From assembly GCA_019414645.1 (NCBI GenBank), contig DXLP01000037.1, positions 1 through 19,764 on the forward strand: 19,764 nucleotides of DNA, given 5' to 3'. The stretch's first letter is position 1; each line of letters opens with the position of its first letter. The DNA comes from Collinsella sp. (GTDB lineage: Bacteria; Actinomycetota; Coriobacteriia; Coriobacteriales; Coriobacteriaceae). Positions 8,161 to 16,071 of the stretch are shown piece by piece. Under the pieces are notes generated by a model, which saw only the letters and a program-made list of their open reading frames with translations, was not told the DNA's origin and made no database searches. Made by a program: the position numbers and the translations under genes.

Positions 8161-9186
8161 TTAGCGCGCCGCGTACTCGAGCATGCGGTCGAGCGTGAGC
8201 TTGGCCTGATCGGCTGCCTCGTCCGACACGCCAATCTGCACCTCGCCCTCGCCCGTCTCCAGGCAGCGCACGAGCTTTTCGAGCGTGATGAGATCCATGT
8301 TGACGCAGGTGGACTGCACCGCAGGGAAGTAGAACTTTTTGCCGGTGCCCTCGCAGCGGCGCTCGAGCTCGTAGAGCACGCCGCGGACCGTCACGATGAT
8401 GAACTCGTTGGCGTCCGACTCCTCGGCATACTTGATGATGCCGGCGGTGGAGCCGATGTAGTCGGCCTCGGCAAGGACGTCGGCCTTGCATTCGGGGTGC
8501 GCCAGTACGAGCGCGTTGGGATGCGCCTCCTGCGCATCGACAATCTGCTCGACGGTGATGATGTGGTGGCGCGGGCAGTAGCCCTTGTTAAGCATGACGT
8601 GCTTTTGCGGCACCTGCTCGGCTACGAAGCGGCCCAGGTTTTGATCGGGGATGAACAGGACGTGTTGCTGCGGCAGCTCGGACACGATCTTGACGGCGTT
8701 GGAGCTGGTGACACACACGTCGCTCCAACTCTTGATCTCGACCGTCGAGTTGACGTAGCAGACCACGGCAAGGTCGTCGCCGTACTCGGCGCGCGCTGCA
8801 TCGACTGTCTCGCGCTTGACCATGTGAGCCATGGGGCAGTCCGCGCCCGGCTCGGGCAACAGCACGGTCTTGGTGGGATTGAGCAGCTTGGCGCTCTCGC
8901 CCATAAACTCCACGCCGCACAGCACGATGGTCTGCTGCGGCAGGCTTTTGGCGAGCTTTGCCAGGTAGAAGCTGTCGCCGACGAAATCGGCAACGGCTTG
9001 GACCTCGGGCGCCACATAATAGTGCGCCAAGATCACCGCGTCACGTTGGGTTTTTAGTTGCTGAATGGCCTCGACGAGCTCTGCGGGCACCAATGCCGCG
9101 CGCTCCGTTGCCGTCGTTGCCGATGCCAGGCCGGCCGCGATATCGCGCGCAAGCTCCGACGCATCCATGTTCGCGCTCTGTGCCAT
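8161..9186 (-). CDS. nadA: NadA, quinolinate synthase
   Basis: 341-residue oxygen-sensitive [4Fe-4S] enzyme that condenses iminoaspartate with dihydroxyacetone phosphate to quinolinate. The three cluster cysteines expected for the family are visible: Cys90 (VLCGVEFMGE), Cys204 (KGYCPRHHI) and Cys294 (QSTCVNMD). The substrate motifs AHYYVAPEVQ (54-63) and HPECKADV, with GSTAGI downstream, are also present. The start was set at ATG 9186 (AGGGG five bases upstream); a TTG one codon earlier is less likely. It is the first gene of nadABC-niaR, and the operon promoter with its overlapping palindrome lies 36 bases upstream of the ATG. Confidence 0.97.
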   Translation of the reverse strand: MAQSANMDASELARDIAAGLASATTATERAALVPAELVEAIQQLKTQRDAVILAHYYVAPEVQAVADFVGDSFYLAKLAKSLPQQTIVLCGVEFMGESAKLLNPTKTVLLPEPGADCPMAHMVKRETVDAARAEYGDDLAVVCYVNSTVEIKSWSDVCVTSSNAVKIVSELPQQHVLFIPDQNLGRFVAEQVPQKHVMLNKGYCPRHHIITVEQIVDAQEAHPNALVLAHPECKADVLAEADYIGSTAGIIKYAEESDANEFIIVTVRGVLYELERRCEGTGKKFYFPAVQSTCVNMDLITLEKLVRCLETGEGEVQIGVSDEAADQAKLTLDRMLEYAAR

Positions 9187-9221
9187 CAAGGCCCCTCTCT
9201 TTTGGCGAATCTTGGGGCTTT

Positions 9222-9250
9222 AGTATGACACCTAGGTTTACAGCTGACAA
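9222..9250 (-). promoter_or_regulatory. nadA operon promoter
   Basis: On the minus strand TTGTCA (-35, 9250-9245; 5 of 6 to consensus) and CATACT (-10, 9227-9222; 4 of 6) are exactly 17 bases apart. Transcription should start near 9215, giving a leader of about 30 bases. The -35 box lies inside the palindrome at 9228-9271 and the -10 box touches it. Confidence 0.7.
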
Positions 9251-9271
9251 GACAGCTGTAAACCTAGGTGT
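9228..9271. promoter_or_regulatory. Palindromic operator over the nadA promoter (predicted NiaR site)
   Basis: A perfect inverted repeat: acacctaggtttacagctg (9228-9246) and its exact reverse complement (9253-9271), around acaaga. Each 19-base arm itself contains the palindromes cctagg and cagctg. It covers the -35 box and the spacer of the nadA promoter, so a bound repressor would block RNA polymerase. Because the operon ends in niaR, NiaR is the likely ligand. The ACACCT and TTTACAG words resemble published NiaR motifs as I recall them. The assignment is inference; the palindrome is direct observation. Confidence 0.75.
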
Positions 9272-9479
9272 AAAGTTGAAATAAAGATCCAATCATGCGG
9301 CAGGTTCATTTTCGAACTGGCAAGCTGAGGATAGTCGAGCTCTCGATAGCGCAGGAGGCATCTTTCGCCACCGCAATACCGCTCGGCGCGAGTTGCGCGA
9401 CGTGGGGCGCAAATGGGACACGCCTCCGCGAGCGGTCCGCACCCAATGTGGCAAAATCGAACTACTAAGGGGGCTCAGA

Positions 9480-10202
9480 ATGCTCAAGATTATTGCCTGC
9501 GACGACGACGTCGCTTTTCTAGATAGACTGCACCGGATGATCGACCGTTGGTCGAGCGAGACGGACACGGCGGTCGATGTTGCGCTCGTCACGCGCGGCG
9601 AGGACCTGCTGGCCCGCCATGCCGCATCGCGCGCCGACATCATCCTGCTCGACATGATCATGCCGCTCGTCAACGGCATGGACACCGCGCGCGAATTGCG
9701 CCAGGCCGATACCGCCGTGCGCCTGGTGTTCCTCACCTCGTCGCCCGAGTTCGCACTGGAGTCCTACGAGGTCCGTGCCTTCGACTATCTGCTCAAGCCC
9801 GTGACTTACGAACGCCTGGCGCAGTTGCTCGACGAGCTTTCGAGCATGCGCCCGGCGGCAACCGACGAGCTCGTGATCAAAACGTCCTTTGGCTACCACG
9901 CCCTGCGCCTGTCCGACATCGAATATGCCGAGGCGCGCAACAAGCACGTGGTCTTCCACCTGCGCGACGGACGCGATATCGAAGCACTCGAGTCGTTCCG
10001 CAGCGTCGAGGACCGCTTGGAGCAAAACGCAGTCTTCTTTAAATGCCACCGCAGCTACCAGGTCAACCTGCGCAATATCGATCACTTTGACCGCACGGAC
10101 ATCGTCATGCGCTCGGGTGCGTGCATCCCGCTTTCGCGTAGCTGCAAGCAGGGATTCCAAGACGCCTACTTTGCGGTTCGCTTTGAGGGTGGGAGACACT
10201 GA
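9480..10202 (+). CDS. LytTR-family response regulator (AgrA/LytR-like)
   Basis: 240-residue response regulator. The receiver domain (1-120) has the acidic pocket CDDD (7-10), the phospho-acceptor Asp58 in IILLDMIMP, the TSS switch region and a Lys-Pro near 105 (YLLKPVTYERL). The LytTR DNA-binding domain spans about 138-236, with typical words (SDIEYAEARNKHVVFHLRDG, FFKCHRSYQVNLRNI). LytTR proteins bind paired direct repeats upstream of targets such as peptide-pheromone, bacteriocin or surface genes. The start was placed at ATG 9480, after AAGGGGG; an upstream in-frame ATG would add 29 residues ahead of a normal receiver start. The stop shares one base with the kinase ATG (TGATG), so the two are co-translated. 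Target genes are not evident here. Confidence 0.93.
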   Translation: MLKIIACDDDVAFLDRLHRMIDRWSSETDTAVDVALVTRGEDLLARHAASRADIILLDMIMPLVNGMDTARELRQADTAVRLVFLTSSPEFALESYEVRAFDYLLKPVTYERLAQLLDELSSMRPAATDELVIKTSFGYHALRLSDIEYAEARNKHVVFHLRDGRDIEALESFRSVEDRLEQNAVFFKCHRSYQVNLRNIDHFDRTDIVMRSGACIPLSRSCKQGFQDAYFAVRFEGGRH

Positions 10203-11479
10203 TGGTCTCCTCGGTCGAAATGGTCCTTTGGGCAATCCACCACGCCACGACGCTGCTCTTTGGCGTCTTTGCCTCGGCGGCGCTGTGCGGTATCGAGATC
10301 AACCGGCGTCATGCGCTTGAACTGGTGCTGGTCGGTGCCGTAACCGGCTGCGCATTTGGCCTCGCCAATGCCGTCGGCGGCGAGCTTTTCGCCCGCCAGG
10401 TATATCCGCTCGTCGTGCATCTGCCGCTCGTCATCTATTTGTGTGCGCGCTACCGCCTGAGCCCGCTGCTTGCCGTGCTCGGCATTACGAGTGCCTATCT
10501 GAGCTGCCAGTTCAGCAATTGGATGGGCATCGCCGCATTTGCCGCAACCGATTCTCAGATCGCCTACTATCTGGCGCGCATCGCGACCACACTCGCCGTC
10601 TTTGCCGTCCTGTTGCATTGGGCCGGCGACATCGGTCCGCGCTTGGCGATTAAAAGCACCACCGAACTGGGCATCCTTTTAATCCTGCCGCTCGTCTATT
10701 ACGTCTTTGACTATGCCACCAACGTCTACACCACGCTGTTCCACTCGGGCTCGGTGGTAACGGTTGAGTTTTTGGCATTTGCGCTCTGTGCCTTCTATCT
10801 TATGTTTCTTGCCGTTTACCTGCGCGAATACGAAGAAAAGGAAACCGCCGAGCGAGAGCGCTGGATGCTCGAAACCCGCGACAGCGCCGCCATCAAAGAG
10901 CTCGAGGCTTGGCGTCAATCTGGGCGCGAGCTGTCGATTCTTCGCCACGACATGCGCCACTTCCTACGCGGCCTGGCCGCTTTAATCGAAGAGGGCCACA
11001 CCGACGAGGCGCTCGATCGCATCGACGAACTCTGCGAAGCCGGCGACCGCACCGCCGTACGCCGCTTCTGCGCCAACGAGACCGTAAACATCGCGCTTTC
11101 GTCATTTAACTCGGATATCAATAGAAACGGCATTACCGCCAACCTGCGCGCCGCCGTACCCGAAACCATCCACGTAGGTGACGCCGACCTGTTTAGCGTG
11201 CTCTCAAATGCCTTGGAAAACGCTATCACCGCCGCAAGCACCGCACCCCAAGGAAAGCGATTCGTCAACTTTGACCTGCGATTAGAGAACGGCCAGCTGC
11301 TGCTGTTAGTTTCCAACACGTTTGACCGCGCGCCGCGCATGGTCGACGGCATGCCCGTAGCCGGGCACACCGGACACGGCTTTGGAACCAAGAGCATTAA
11401 GCTTGCCGTCGAACGCATGAACGGCAACTGCCAGTTCCGCATTAACGGCGATCGGTTTGAGCTGCGCGCTGTGATGTAG
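10202..11479 (+). CDS. AgrC-like membrane sensor histidine kinase
   Basis: 425-residue kinase of the HPK10 (AgrC/ComD/VirS) type, partner of the LytTR regulator it overlaps by one base. The N-terminal half is membrane: about six or seven hydrophobic segments near 11-31, 40-60, 68-85, 88-110, 121-140, 155-172 and 186-207. A charged helical linker (208-240) follows, then the H-box ILRHDMRHFL with probable phospho-acceptor His249. The GHKL ATPase has an N-box at 329-341 (DLFSVLSNALENA; Asn336, Asn340) and a G-box GHTGHGFGTKS (388-398). AgrC-type sensors usually detect secreted peptides, but no agrB/agrD-like gene or short pheromone gene is visible nearby, so the signal is unknown. Confidence 0.92.
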   Translation: MVSSVEMVLWAIHHATTLLFGVFASAALCGIEINRRHALELVLVGAVTGCAFGLANAVGGELFARQVYPLVVHLPLVIYLCARYRLSPLLAVLGITSAYLSCQFSNWMGIAAFAATDSQIAYYLARIATTLAVFAVLLHWAGDIGPRLAIKSTTELGILLILPLVYYVFDYATNVYTTLFHSGSVVTVEFLAFALCAFYLMFLAVYLREYEEKETAERERWMLETRDSAAIKELEAWRQSGRELSILRHDMRHFLRGLAALIEEGHTDEALDRIDELCEAGDRTAVRRFCANETVNIALSSFNSDINRNGITANLRAAVPETIHVGDADLFSVLSNALENAITAASTAPQGKRFVNFDLRLENGQLLLLVSNTFDRAPRMVDGMPVAGHTGHGFGTKSIKLAVERMNGNCQFRINGDRFELRAVM

Positions 11480-11543
11480 AAGTGCGGCGCCGATCTCGAG
11501 GCGTGCCTTGCCCGCCAGACAATCGCTCGCCGGCGCCAATCCG

Positions 11544-12119
11544 CTACAGCGGAGCGGCTGCCGGGGTCAGCTGCTTGATGTATGCCCACATGCGCTGCTT
11601 GGCGGCTTTGTCAGTGAGCGCCGCCTCAAAACCGTCGAGCGCGAGCACGCGGCGGCCCTGCACATGGGCGACCAGGCCGGGCTTGAGCATGGCGGTGTCG
11701 AAGTCATCGATCGCCACGAGCATATCGGCGTAGGTCTCGCGCATGGCGTCAGCCGCGTTGTTGTCGAGCAGTAGCACCGCCTCGGGGTCCAAAGCCTCAA
11801 GCGCCTCACGGAACAGCTCGCACGGCAGAGTCTCGCCCACCGCGACCGCTCCGTCACCCACGCCGGCGACGCTTGCCAGCACGCAAAAATCCTCGGGCGC
11901 GTAGCCGATGGCCCCAAGCGCCTTGCGCAACGCCGCGCCATCCGGGCCGGCGGCAAGCTCGCCACCCGAACGCTCGGCCTCGTCCAAATCGCCTTTGACC
12001 AGCACGATCGGCGAGCACGCGTTGCCCGCGATACGCACGCCACGGACCGCAAGCGATGTGAGCTCCTGCTCGGCCGCCTGGGCGATGGCTTCTTTTTTCT
12101 GGCTTTGTGACGTGGACAT
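11544..12119 (-). CDS. Degenerate uracil-DNA-glycosylase-fold protein, function unknown
   Basis: 191 residues from ATG 12119, chosen because GGAG lies 5 bases upstream and a -10 box overlaps the earlier in-frame ATG at 12149. By eye the segment order follows the family 4 UDG fold: a strand SPIVLV (36-41), SGGELAAGPDGAALRKALGAIG (51-72) where UDGs have GRPFVGPAG..L...L...G, LDPEAVLLLDNNAADAM (110-126) where they have PKVIVALGA.A, and KPGLVAHVQGRRVLALDGFEAAL (146-168) then KQRMWAYIKQL. The catalytic GExPG motif is replaced by KGDLDE, the HPS/HPxxLL motif by DGFEAALTD, and the four iron-sulphur cysteines are absent. A non-catalytic relative is likely. This is manual comparison only; it may be labelled hypothetical elsewhere. 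Confidence 0.6.
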   Translation of the reverse strand: MSTSQSQKKEAIAQAAEQELTSLAVRGVRIAGNACSPIVLVKGDLDEAERSGGELAAGPDGAALRKALGAIGYAPEDFCVLASVAGVGDGAVAVGETLPCELFREALEALDPEAVLLLDNNAADAMRETYADMLVAIDDFDTAMLKPGLVAHVQGRRVLALDGFEAALTDKAAKQRMWAYIKQLTPAAAPL

Positions 12120-12255
12120 GCGCTCTCCAATCGTTTGCGTGCCCACCATTATATAAAAGAGCTGCCCGCGAGTGGTTGCTTTGCGGGCGGCTGGGTATAA
12201 GCACGGTCGTACTGAGTTTTACGCGGCCGAGCCGCGTCGCATTATGGAGGTCACC
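12120..12255. promoter_or_regulatory. Divergent promoter region, UDG-like gene and trxA
   Basis: On the minus strand a perfect TATAAT (12153-12148) would start the UDG-like transcript near 12141; its -35 box is weak. On the plus strand TATAAG (12196-12201) is the best -10 for trxA, with no convincing -35 at proper spacing. The trxA ribosome site GGAGG (12246-12250) is 5 bases before the ATG. Confidence 0.4.
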
Positions 12256-12576
12256 ATGGCTGACATTAATCAGATTACCCCCGAGAACTTCGATTCCATC
12301 GTTAACGACAGCCTGCCCGTGCTGGTCGATTTTTGGGCACCGTGGTGCGGGCCCTGTCGATCCCTCTCGCCCATCGTTGACGAGGTTGCCGATGAGCTGG
12401 CGGGCAAGCTCGCCGTTGCCAAGTGCAACGTCGACGACAACCAGGACCTGGCCATGAAGTATGGCGTCATGAGCATCCCCACGCTGATTGTGTTTAAGAA
12501 CGGCGAGGAGATTGACCGCTCGGTTGGCGCTCTGCCCAAGGCGAGACTGCAGGCGCTGCTGGAGAAGCATCTGTAA
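12256..12576 (+). CDS. trxA: Thioredoxin
   Basis: 106-residue cytoplasmic disulfide reductase; it reduces ribonucleotide reductase, peroxiredoxins and other targets and is recycled by thioredoxin reductase. The active site WCGPC has Cys31 and Cys34 inside VDFWAPWCGPCR, and the cis-proline loop is at Pro75 (VMSIPTLIVFKNG). Length and fold order are canonical. The start ATG at 12256 was preferred over the upstream in-frame ATG at 12244 because GGAGG lies five bases before it and the protein then has the usual length. It is transcribed alone, away from the UDG-like gene; a terminator-like hairpin lies 120 bases downstream. The reductase gene (trxB) is not in the window. Confidence 0.97.
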   Translation: MADINQITPENFDSIVNDSLPVLVDFWAPWCGPCRSLSPIVDEVADELAGKLAVAKCNVDDNQDLAMKYGVMSIPTLIVFKNGEEIDRSVGALPKARLQALLEKHL

Positions 12577-12697
12577 TACGCTTGTTACATGTTACCGTCT
12601 GCCTGCCGTCCATGAGCGGTTTTGCACCGCTCGCCGGACCGCCGGGTGCGGCGCGGGCGACCACGGATAGTATGGTAGTTACAAACAGCCCCCAGTG

Positions 12698-12730
12698 AAC
12701 GGGTGCGGGTCGCACAGACTCGTACCCGTT
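12698..12730 (+). terminator. Possible intrinsic terminator downstream of trxA
   Basis: aacgggt (12698-12704) pairs with acccgtt (12724-12730), and the stem extends inwards with two mismatches (gcgggt against actcgt). It is followed by TTTCTT. It sits about 120 bases past the trxA stop and 78 before the next gene. The 231-base gap shows no other gene that I can support. Confidence 0.45.
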
Positions 12731-12807
12731 TTCTTATGCAGCTGCGCGCAGAGCGGGCGTAGTAAAATCTGAACCACTGAACTGCCCCATACAAAAGGAG
12801 ATTTCCC

Positions 12808-13056
12808 ATGCATGACGTCGGAATGAACATGAGCCAGCTTGCCATGAGCGTCAAGCAGGTCGACGATACCATCGAGCTCGCTCACGAGTGGAGCCATCAG
12901 CTGCTGCATGCGACCGAGAATTTTGACATGGAGCGCATCGGCGCCAAGCTCGAGGCCGCCATGGCCGCGCTGCACGAGGCCCACGACGCACTCGAGGGCT
13001 ACGAAGAGGCCATCGAGGCCGACCACAACTCCGTCGGCTCCGTGAAGCTGGTGTAA
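12808..13056 (+). CDS. Small helical protein upstream of nikR, unknown
   Basis: 82 residues; I do not recognise the family. The start has an excellent AAAGGAG 7 bases upstream. The sequence looks almost wholly alpha-helical, with heptad-like spacing in MSVKQVDDTIELAHEWSHQL and a second amphipathic stretch AAMAALHEAHDALEGYEEAIE. It is acidic, has no signal peptide or membrane segment and no cysteine, but carries six histidines (2, 20, 24, 28, 55, 58 by count) and several Met near the N-terminus. One base separates its stop from the GTG of nikR, so the two genes are very likely translationally coupled. A role in nickel handling or NiFe-enzyme assembly is suggested by context only. Confidence 0.8.
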   Translation: MHDVGMNMSQLAMSVKQVDDTIELAHEWSHQLLHATENFDMERIGAKLEAAMAALHEAHDALEGYEEAIEADHNSVGSVKLV

Positions 13057-13057
13057 A

Positions 13058-13570
13058 GTGGCCGAACACGAGCACGGCTGCGGGTACGAGCACGAGCATC
13101 CGCACGGGGCGGACGGTGACGCGGGCTGCCACTGTAGTGGCTCCGGCTCCGAGCTGGTCCGTTTTTCGGTTACCGCACCCGACGACCTGCTGCGCCGTTT
13201 TGACGAGCAGATCGCGCGCCGCGGCGACGTGGCCAACCGCTCCGAGGCCGTGCGCGACCTGATTCGCGCCTCGATCGCCAAGGAGCAGATGCGCACGCCC
13301 GATGAGCATGTTATCGGGTCGCTCACCATGATTTACGACCACCATACCGGCGACCTGACGCGCCGTCTGGACGAAGTGCAGCACGACTACACCGACGAGA
13401 TCGTATCGACGATGCACGTGCATCTGGATCACCACAACTGCCTGGAGATTCTGGCGCTCAAGGGCCGTGGCGAGCGCGTCTACGAACTAGCCGACCGCCT
13501 GCTGGGCCTGCGCGGCGTTAAGCACGGCGAGCTCACCTGCGCCGCCACCAAGCAGAGCCTGGGGCTGTAA
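13058..13570 (+). CDS. nikR: NikR, nickel-responsive regulator with His/Cys-rich N-terminal tail
   Basis: 170-residue ribbon-helix-helix repressor or regulator that binds DNA when loaded with Ni(II). The RHH domain starts near residue 33 (LVRFSVTAPDDLLRRFDEQI, then NRSEAVRDLIR). The C-terminal ACT-like domain contains the four nickel ligands at canonical spacing: His109 (VQHDY), His120 and His122 (MHVHLDHHNC) and Cys128, matching E. coli His76, His87, His89 and Cys95. Unusually, residues 1-31 form a tail with six His and three Cys (HEHGCG, EHEHPH, GCHC) that may bind extra metal. The GTG start has almost no Shine-Dalgarno and probably depends on coupling to the preceding small gene. It heads the hydrogenase-maturation genes; a nickel regulator fits that context. 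Confidence 0.93.
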   Translation: MAEHEHGCGYEHEHPHGADGDAGCHCSGSGSELVRFSVTAPDDLLRRFDEQIARRGDVANRSEAVRDLIRASIAKEQMRTPDEHVIGSLTMIYDHHTGDLTRRLDEVQHDYTDEIVSTMHVHLDHHNCLEILALKGRGERVYELADRLLGLRGVKHGELTCAATKQSLGL

Positions 13571-13599
13571 CAGCACACATTTCAACGAAGGAGGGTCGC

Positions 13600-16071
13600 A
13601 TGCGACATGCGCATATCCATGTAACGGGCATTGTGCAGGGCGTCGGCATGCGGCCGTTTGTGTATCGCGAGGCCATGGCGCACGGCATTTGCGGCTGGGT
13701 GCTCAACGCGGGCGACGGCGTGCATATCGAGGCGCACGCCCTAAGCGAGTCGCTCGACGAATTTGTTGACGCACTTTCCGAGCATGCGCCTGCGGCGTCT
13801 CGCGTGGAGCATGTCGAGGTTGTAGACCTAGCACCCGGCAACTGGGATGCCGCTAACGAGCAGGGCTTTCGCATTGTGGCGTCGCAGGACCAGACCGCGC
13901 ACACAACGCTCGTCTCGCCCGATATCGCCACCTGCAACGATTGCTTGCGCGAATTGTTCGATCCCACCGACCGACGCTATCACTACCCCTTTATCAACTG
14001 CACTAACTGCGGGCCACGCTTTACCATCATCCGATCGTTGCCTTATGACCGAGCGGCCACGTCGATGGATTGTTTTCCCATGTGTCCCAGGTGTGCCGCG
14101 GAGTATGCCGACCCACTCGACCGGCGTTTTCACGCGCAACCCGATGCCTGCTTTGATTGCGGGCCGCATATTACGTGGCGCGAGGCTGTGAACGGCGATG
14201 CGTGCGGGAATTCGTCCGCGACACCGGCCGTCGGCACCACACGCGAGGCCAGCGACGCTATCATCGAGCGCTGCGTTGAGCTGCTGGCCAGCGGTGGCAT
14301 CGTCGCCATCAAGGGCCTGGGCGGATTCCATCTATCCTGTGACGCTGCCAACGAGCAGGCGGTGGCCGAGCTGCGCCGTCGCAAGCGTCGCAGCAATAAG
14401 CCGCTTGCCGTCATGGTGCGCAGTCTTGCCGATGCCGGGCGCCTGTGCCATATCGACGATGCTGAACGCGATCTGCTCGCCGGCAGTATCCGCCCCATCG
14501 TGCTGCTGCGCCGGCGGGCTGTTTGCGGGAACGACGGCGATTCTTCCGACGCCCTCGTACTCGCACCGTCCGTCGCGCGCGACCTGCCCGAGCTTGGCGT
14601 TATGCTCCCCTACACCCCGCTTCAGCATCTTCTGCTTGCAGCTGCCGCGTCACACGGTATGCACGCGCTCGTCATGACCAGCGGAAACCTGAGCGAAGAA
14701 CCCATCGAGACCGACGACGACCTTGCCTGGGAACACCTCGTTGCTGCCGGCATCGCCGACGCGTTGCTCGGTAACGACCGCGCGATCCTCTCGCGCTACG
14801 ACGACTCCGTGGTGCGCGTGGTCGACGGCGCCGTTATGCCCGTGCGCCGCGCTCGCGGATATGCACCCCAGCCGCTGCCGTTGCCGGCGCTCGACGGCGC
14901 TCCGTCCTTCGTGCTCGCCTGCGGGCCACAACAAAAGGCCACGATTGCGCTCACGCGTGAAGGGACGAACGGCGAGGCGACCTGTTTTGTGTCGCAGCAT
15001 ATCGGCGATGTTGAAAACGGCGAAACCTTCGATGCCTGGAACGCCGCGCGCACGCGCTTGGAAGATCTCTTTGACTTGGCGCCCGCCGCCTTGGCCTGCG
15101 ATGTACATCCCAGCTATCTATCGGGCCAGTGGGCGCGCGAGCAGGCGCGAAAATGCAATCTGCCGCTCGTCGAGGTGCAGCACCATCATGCGCATATCGC
15201 GAGCGTAATGGCCGAGGCCATCGCCGCGGGCCAGCTTACAACCGACGCGCGCGTCCTTGGCATCGCCTTTGACGGCACCGGCGCCGGCACCGATGGGACC
15301 ATTTGGGGCGGCGAGTTTCTTATTGCCAGCCTTGGCGGCTTTGAGCGCGCCGCGCATTTGCGCACCTGGGCGCTCCCCGGTGGGGCGGCCTCCGTGCGCG
15401 ACGCCCGCCGCAACGCCTTTGCCCTGCTCAGCGAGCTCGGCCTGCTCGAGCACCCAGGCGCCGCTCGGCTTTTGGACAGCCTCGACGAGCAAACGCGCAG
15501 CGTGACGGCCACCATGATCGAGCGCGGCATCAACAGCCCGCGTACCAGCAGCATGGGGCGTCTCTTTGATGCCGCGGCAGCAATTCTGGGCATCTGCGAC
15601 AAGGCAACCTACGAGGGCGAACCCGCCATCGAGCTTGAGGCCGCCGCCTGGCGCGCGCTCGACAACGAAATCGCCCATTTTCCCGACGACAACGCCGGCT
15701 ATTTCGCATCTGGCCCATCGTGGCCGGACGGCCCCTATGTTCTGGACCAGAAAGCACTCTTTGAGGCACTTTTGGGAGGAATTGAAGCCGGAGCGCCCGC
15801 CGACAGGCTCTCACTCGACTTCCATGTCGCCGTCGCGCGCTCCTCGGCGCGCATCGCCAGCGATATCTGCGTGCACGAGGGCATCGATACCGTCGCGCTC
15901 TCGGGCGGCGTGTTCATGAACCGACTTCTGCTTCAACTCCTCACCCGCGAGCTCAAAAGCGCAGGCCTTACTGTCCTCGTCCCCCAAACCGTGCCCGTTA
16001 ACGACGGCTGCATCGCCTACGGTCAGGCGGCAGTCGCACGCACCCGCCTCGCACAGGTCGCACCGCAATAG
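13600..16071 (+). CDS. hypF: HypF, carbamoyltransferase for NiFe-hydrogenase maturation
   Basis: 823 residues. It turns carbamoyl phosphate and ATP into carbamoyl-adenylate and passes the carbamoyl group to the C-terminal cysteine of HypE, the source of the cyanide ligands. Domains in order: acylphosphatase-like (1-92; VQGVGMRPF with Arg18, and Asn36), double zinc finger (Cys112/115, 134/137, 162/165, 184/187), YrdC-like nucleotide-binding domain (about 215-395; KGLGGFHLSCDA and KRRSNKPLAVM) and Kae1-like carbamoyltransferase domain (about 430-815), with the metal-site motif HHHAH at 528-532 and FDGTGAGTDGTIWGGEF. Length is normal. A strong GGAGG precedes the ATG. It lies 29 bases after nikR, likely co-transcribed. 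Confidence 0.97.
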   Translation: MRHAHIHVTGIVQGVGMRPFVYREAMAHGICGWVLNAGDGVHIEAHALSESLDEFVDALSEHAPAASRVEHVEVVDLAPGNWDAANEQGFRIVASQDQTAHTTLVSPDIATCNDCLRELFDPTDRRYHYPFINCTNCGPRFTIIRSLPYDRAATSMDCFPMCPRCAAEYADPLDRRFHAQPDACFDCGPHITWREAVNGDACGNSSATPAVGTTREASDAIIERCVELLASGGIVAIKGLGGFHLSCDAANEQAVAELRRRKRRSNKPLAVMVRSLADAGRLCHIDDAERDLLAGSIRPIVLLRRRAVCGNDGDSSDALVLAPSVARDLPELGVMLPYTPLQHLLLAAAASHGMHALVMTSGNLSEEPIETDDDLAWEHLVAAGIADALLGNDRAILSRYDDSVVRVVDGAVMPVRRARGYAPQPLPLPALDGAPSFVLACGPQQKATIALTREGTNGEATCFVSQHIGDVENGETFDAWNAARTRLEDLFDLAPAALACDVHPSYLSGQWAREQARKCNLPLVEVQHHHAHIASVMAEAIAAGQLTTDARVLGIAFDGTGAGTDGTIWGGEFLIASLGGFERAAHLRTWALPGGAASVRDARRNAFALLSELGLLEHPGAARLLDSLDEQTRSVTATMIERGINSPRTSSMGRLFDAAAAILGICDKATYEGEPAIELEAAAWRALDNEIAHFPDDNAGYFASGPSWPDGPYVLDQKALFEALLGGIEAGAPADRLSLDFHVAVARSSARIASDICVHEGIDTVALSGGVFMNRLLLQLLTRELKSAGLTVLVPQTVPVNDGCIAYGQAAVARTRLAQVAPQ

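Noticed and set aside
8105..8491. N-terminal extension of nadB
   Set aside because: The extra 129 codons overlap nadA in another frame; a GTG with a good ribosome site at 8104 gives the normal FAD-domain start.
11480..11543. Terminator between the converging kinase and UDG-like genes
   Set aside because: Only short GGCGCC-type palindromes without T-runs; I cannot support a terminator.
12670..12791. GTATGG (12670) and CCATAC (12786) as a NikR operator
   Set aside because: Reminiscent of E. coli GTATGA/TCATAC but over 100 bases apart instead of 16, so not a credible single site.
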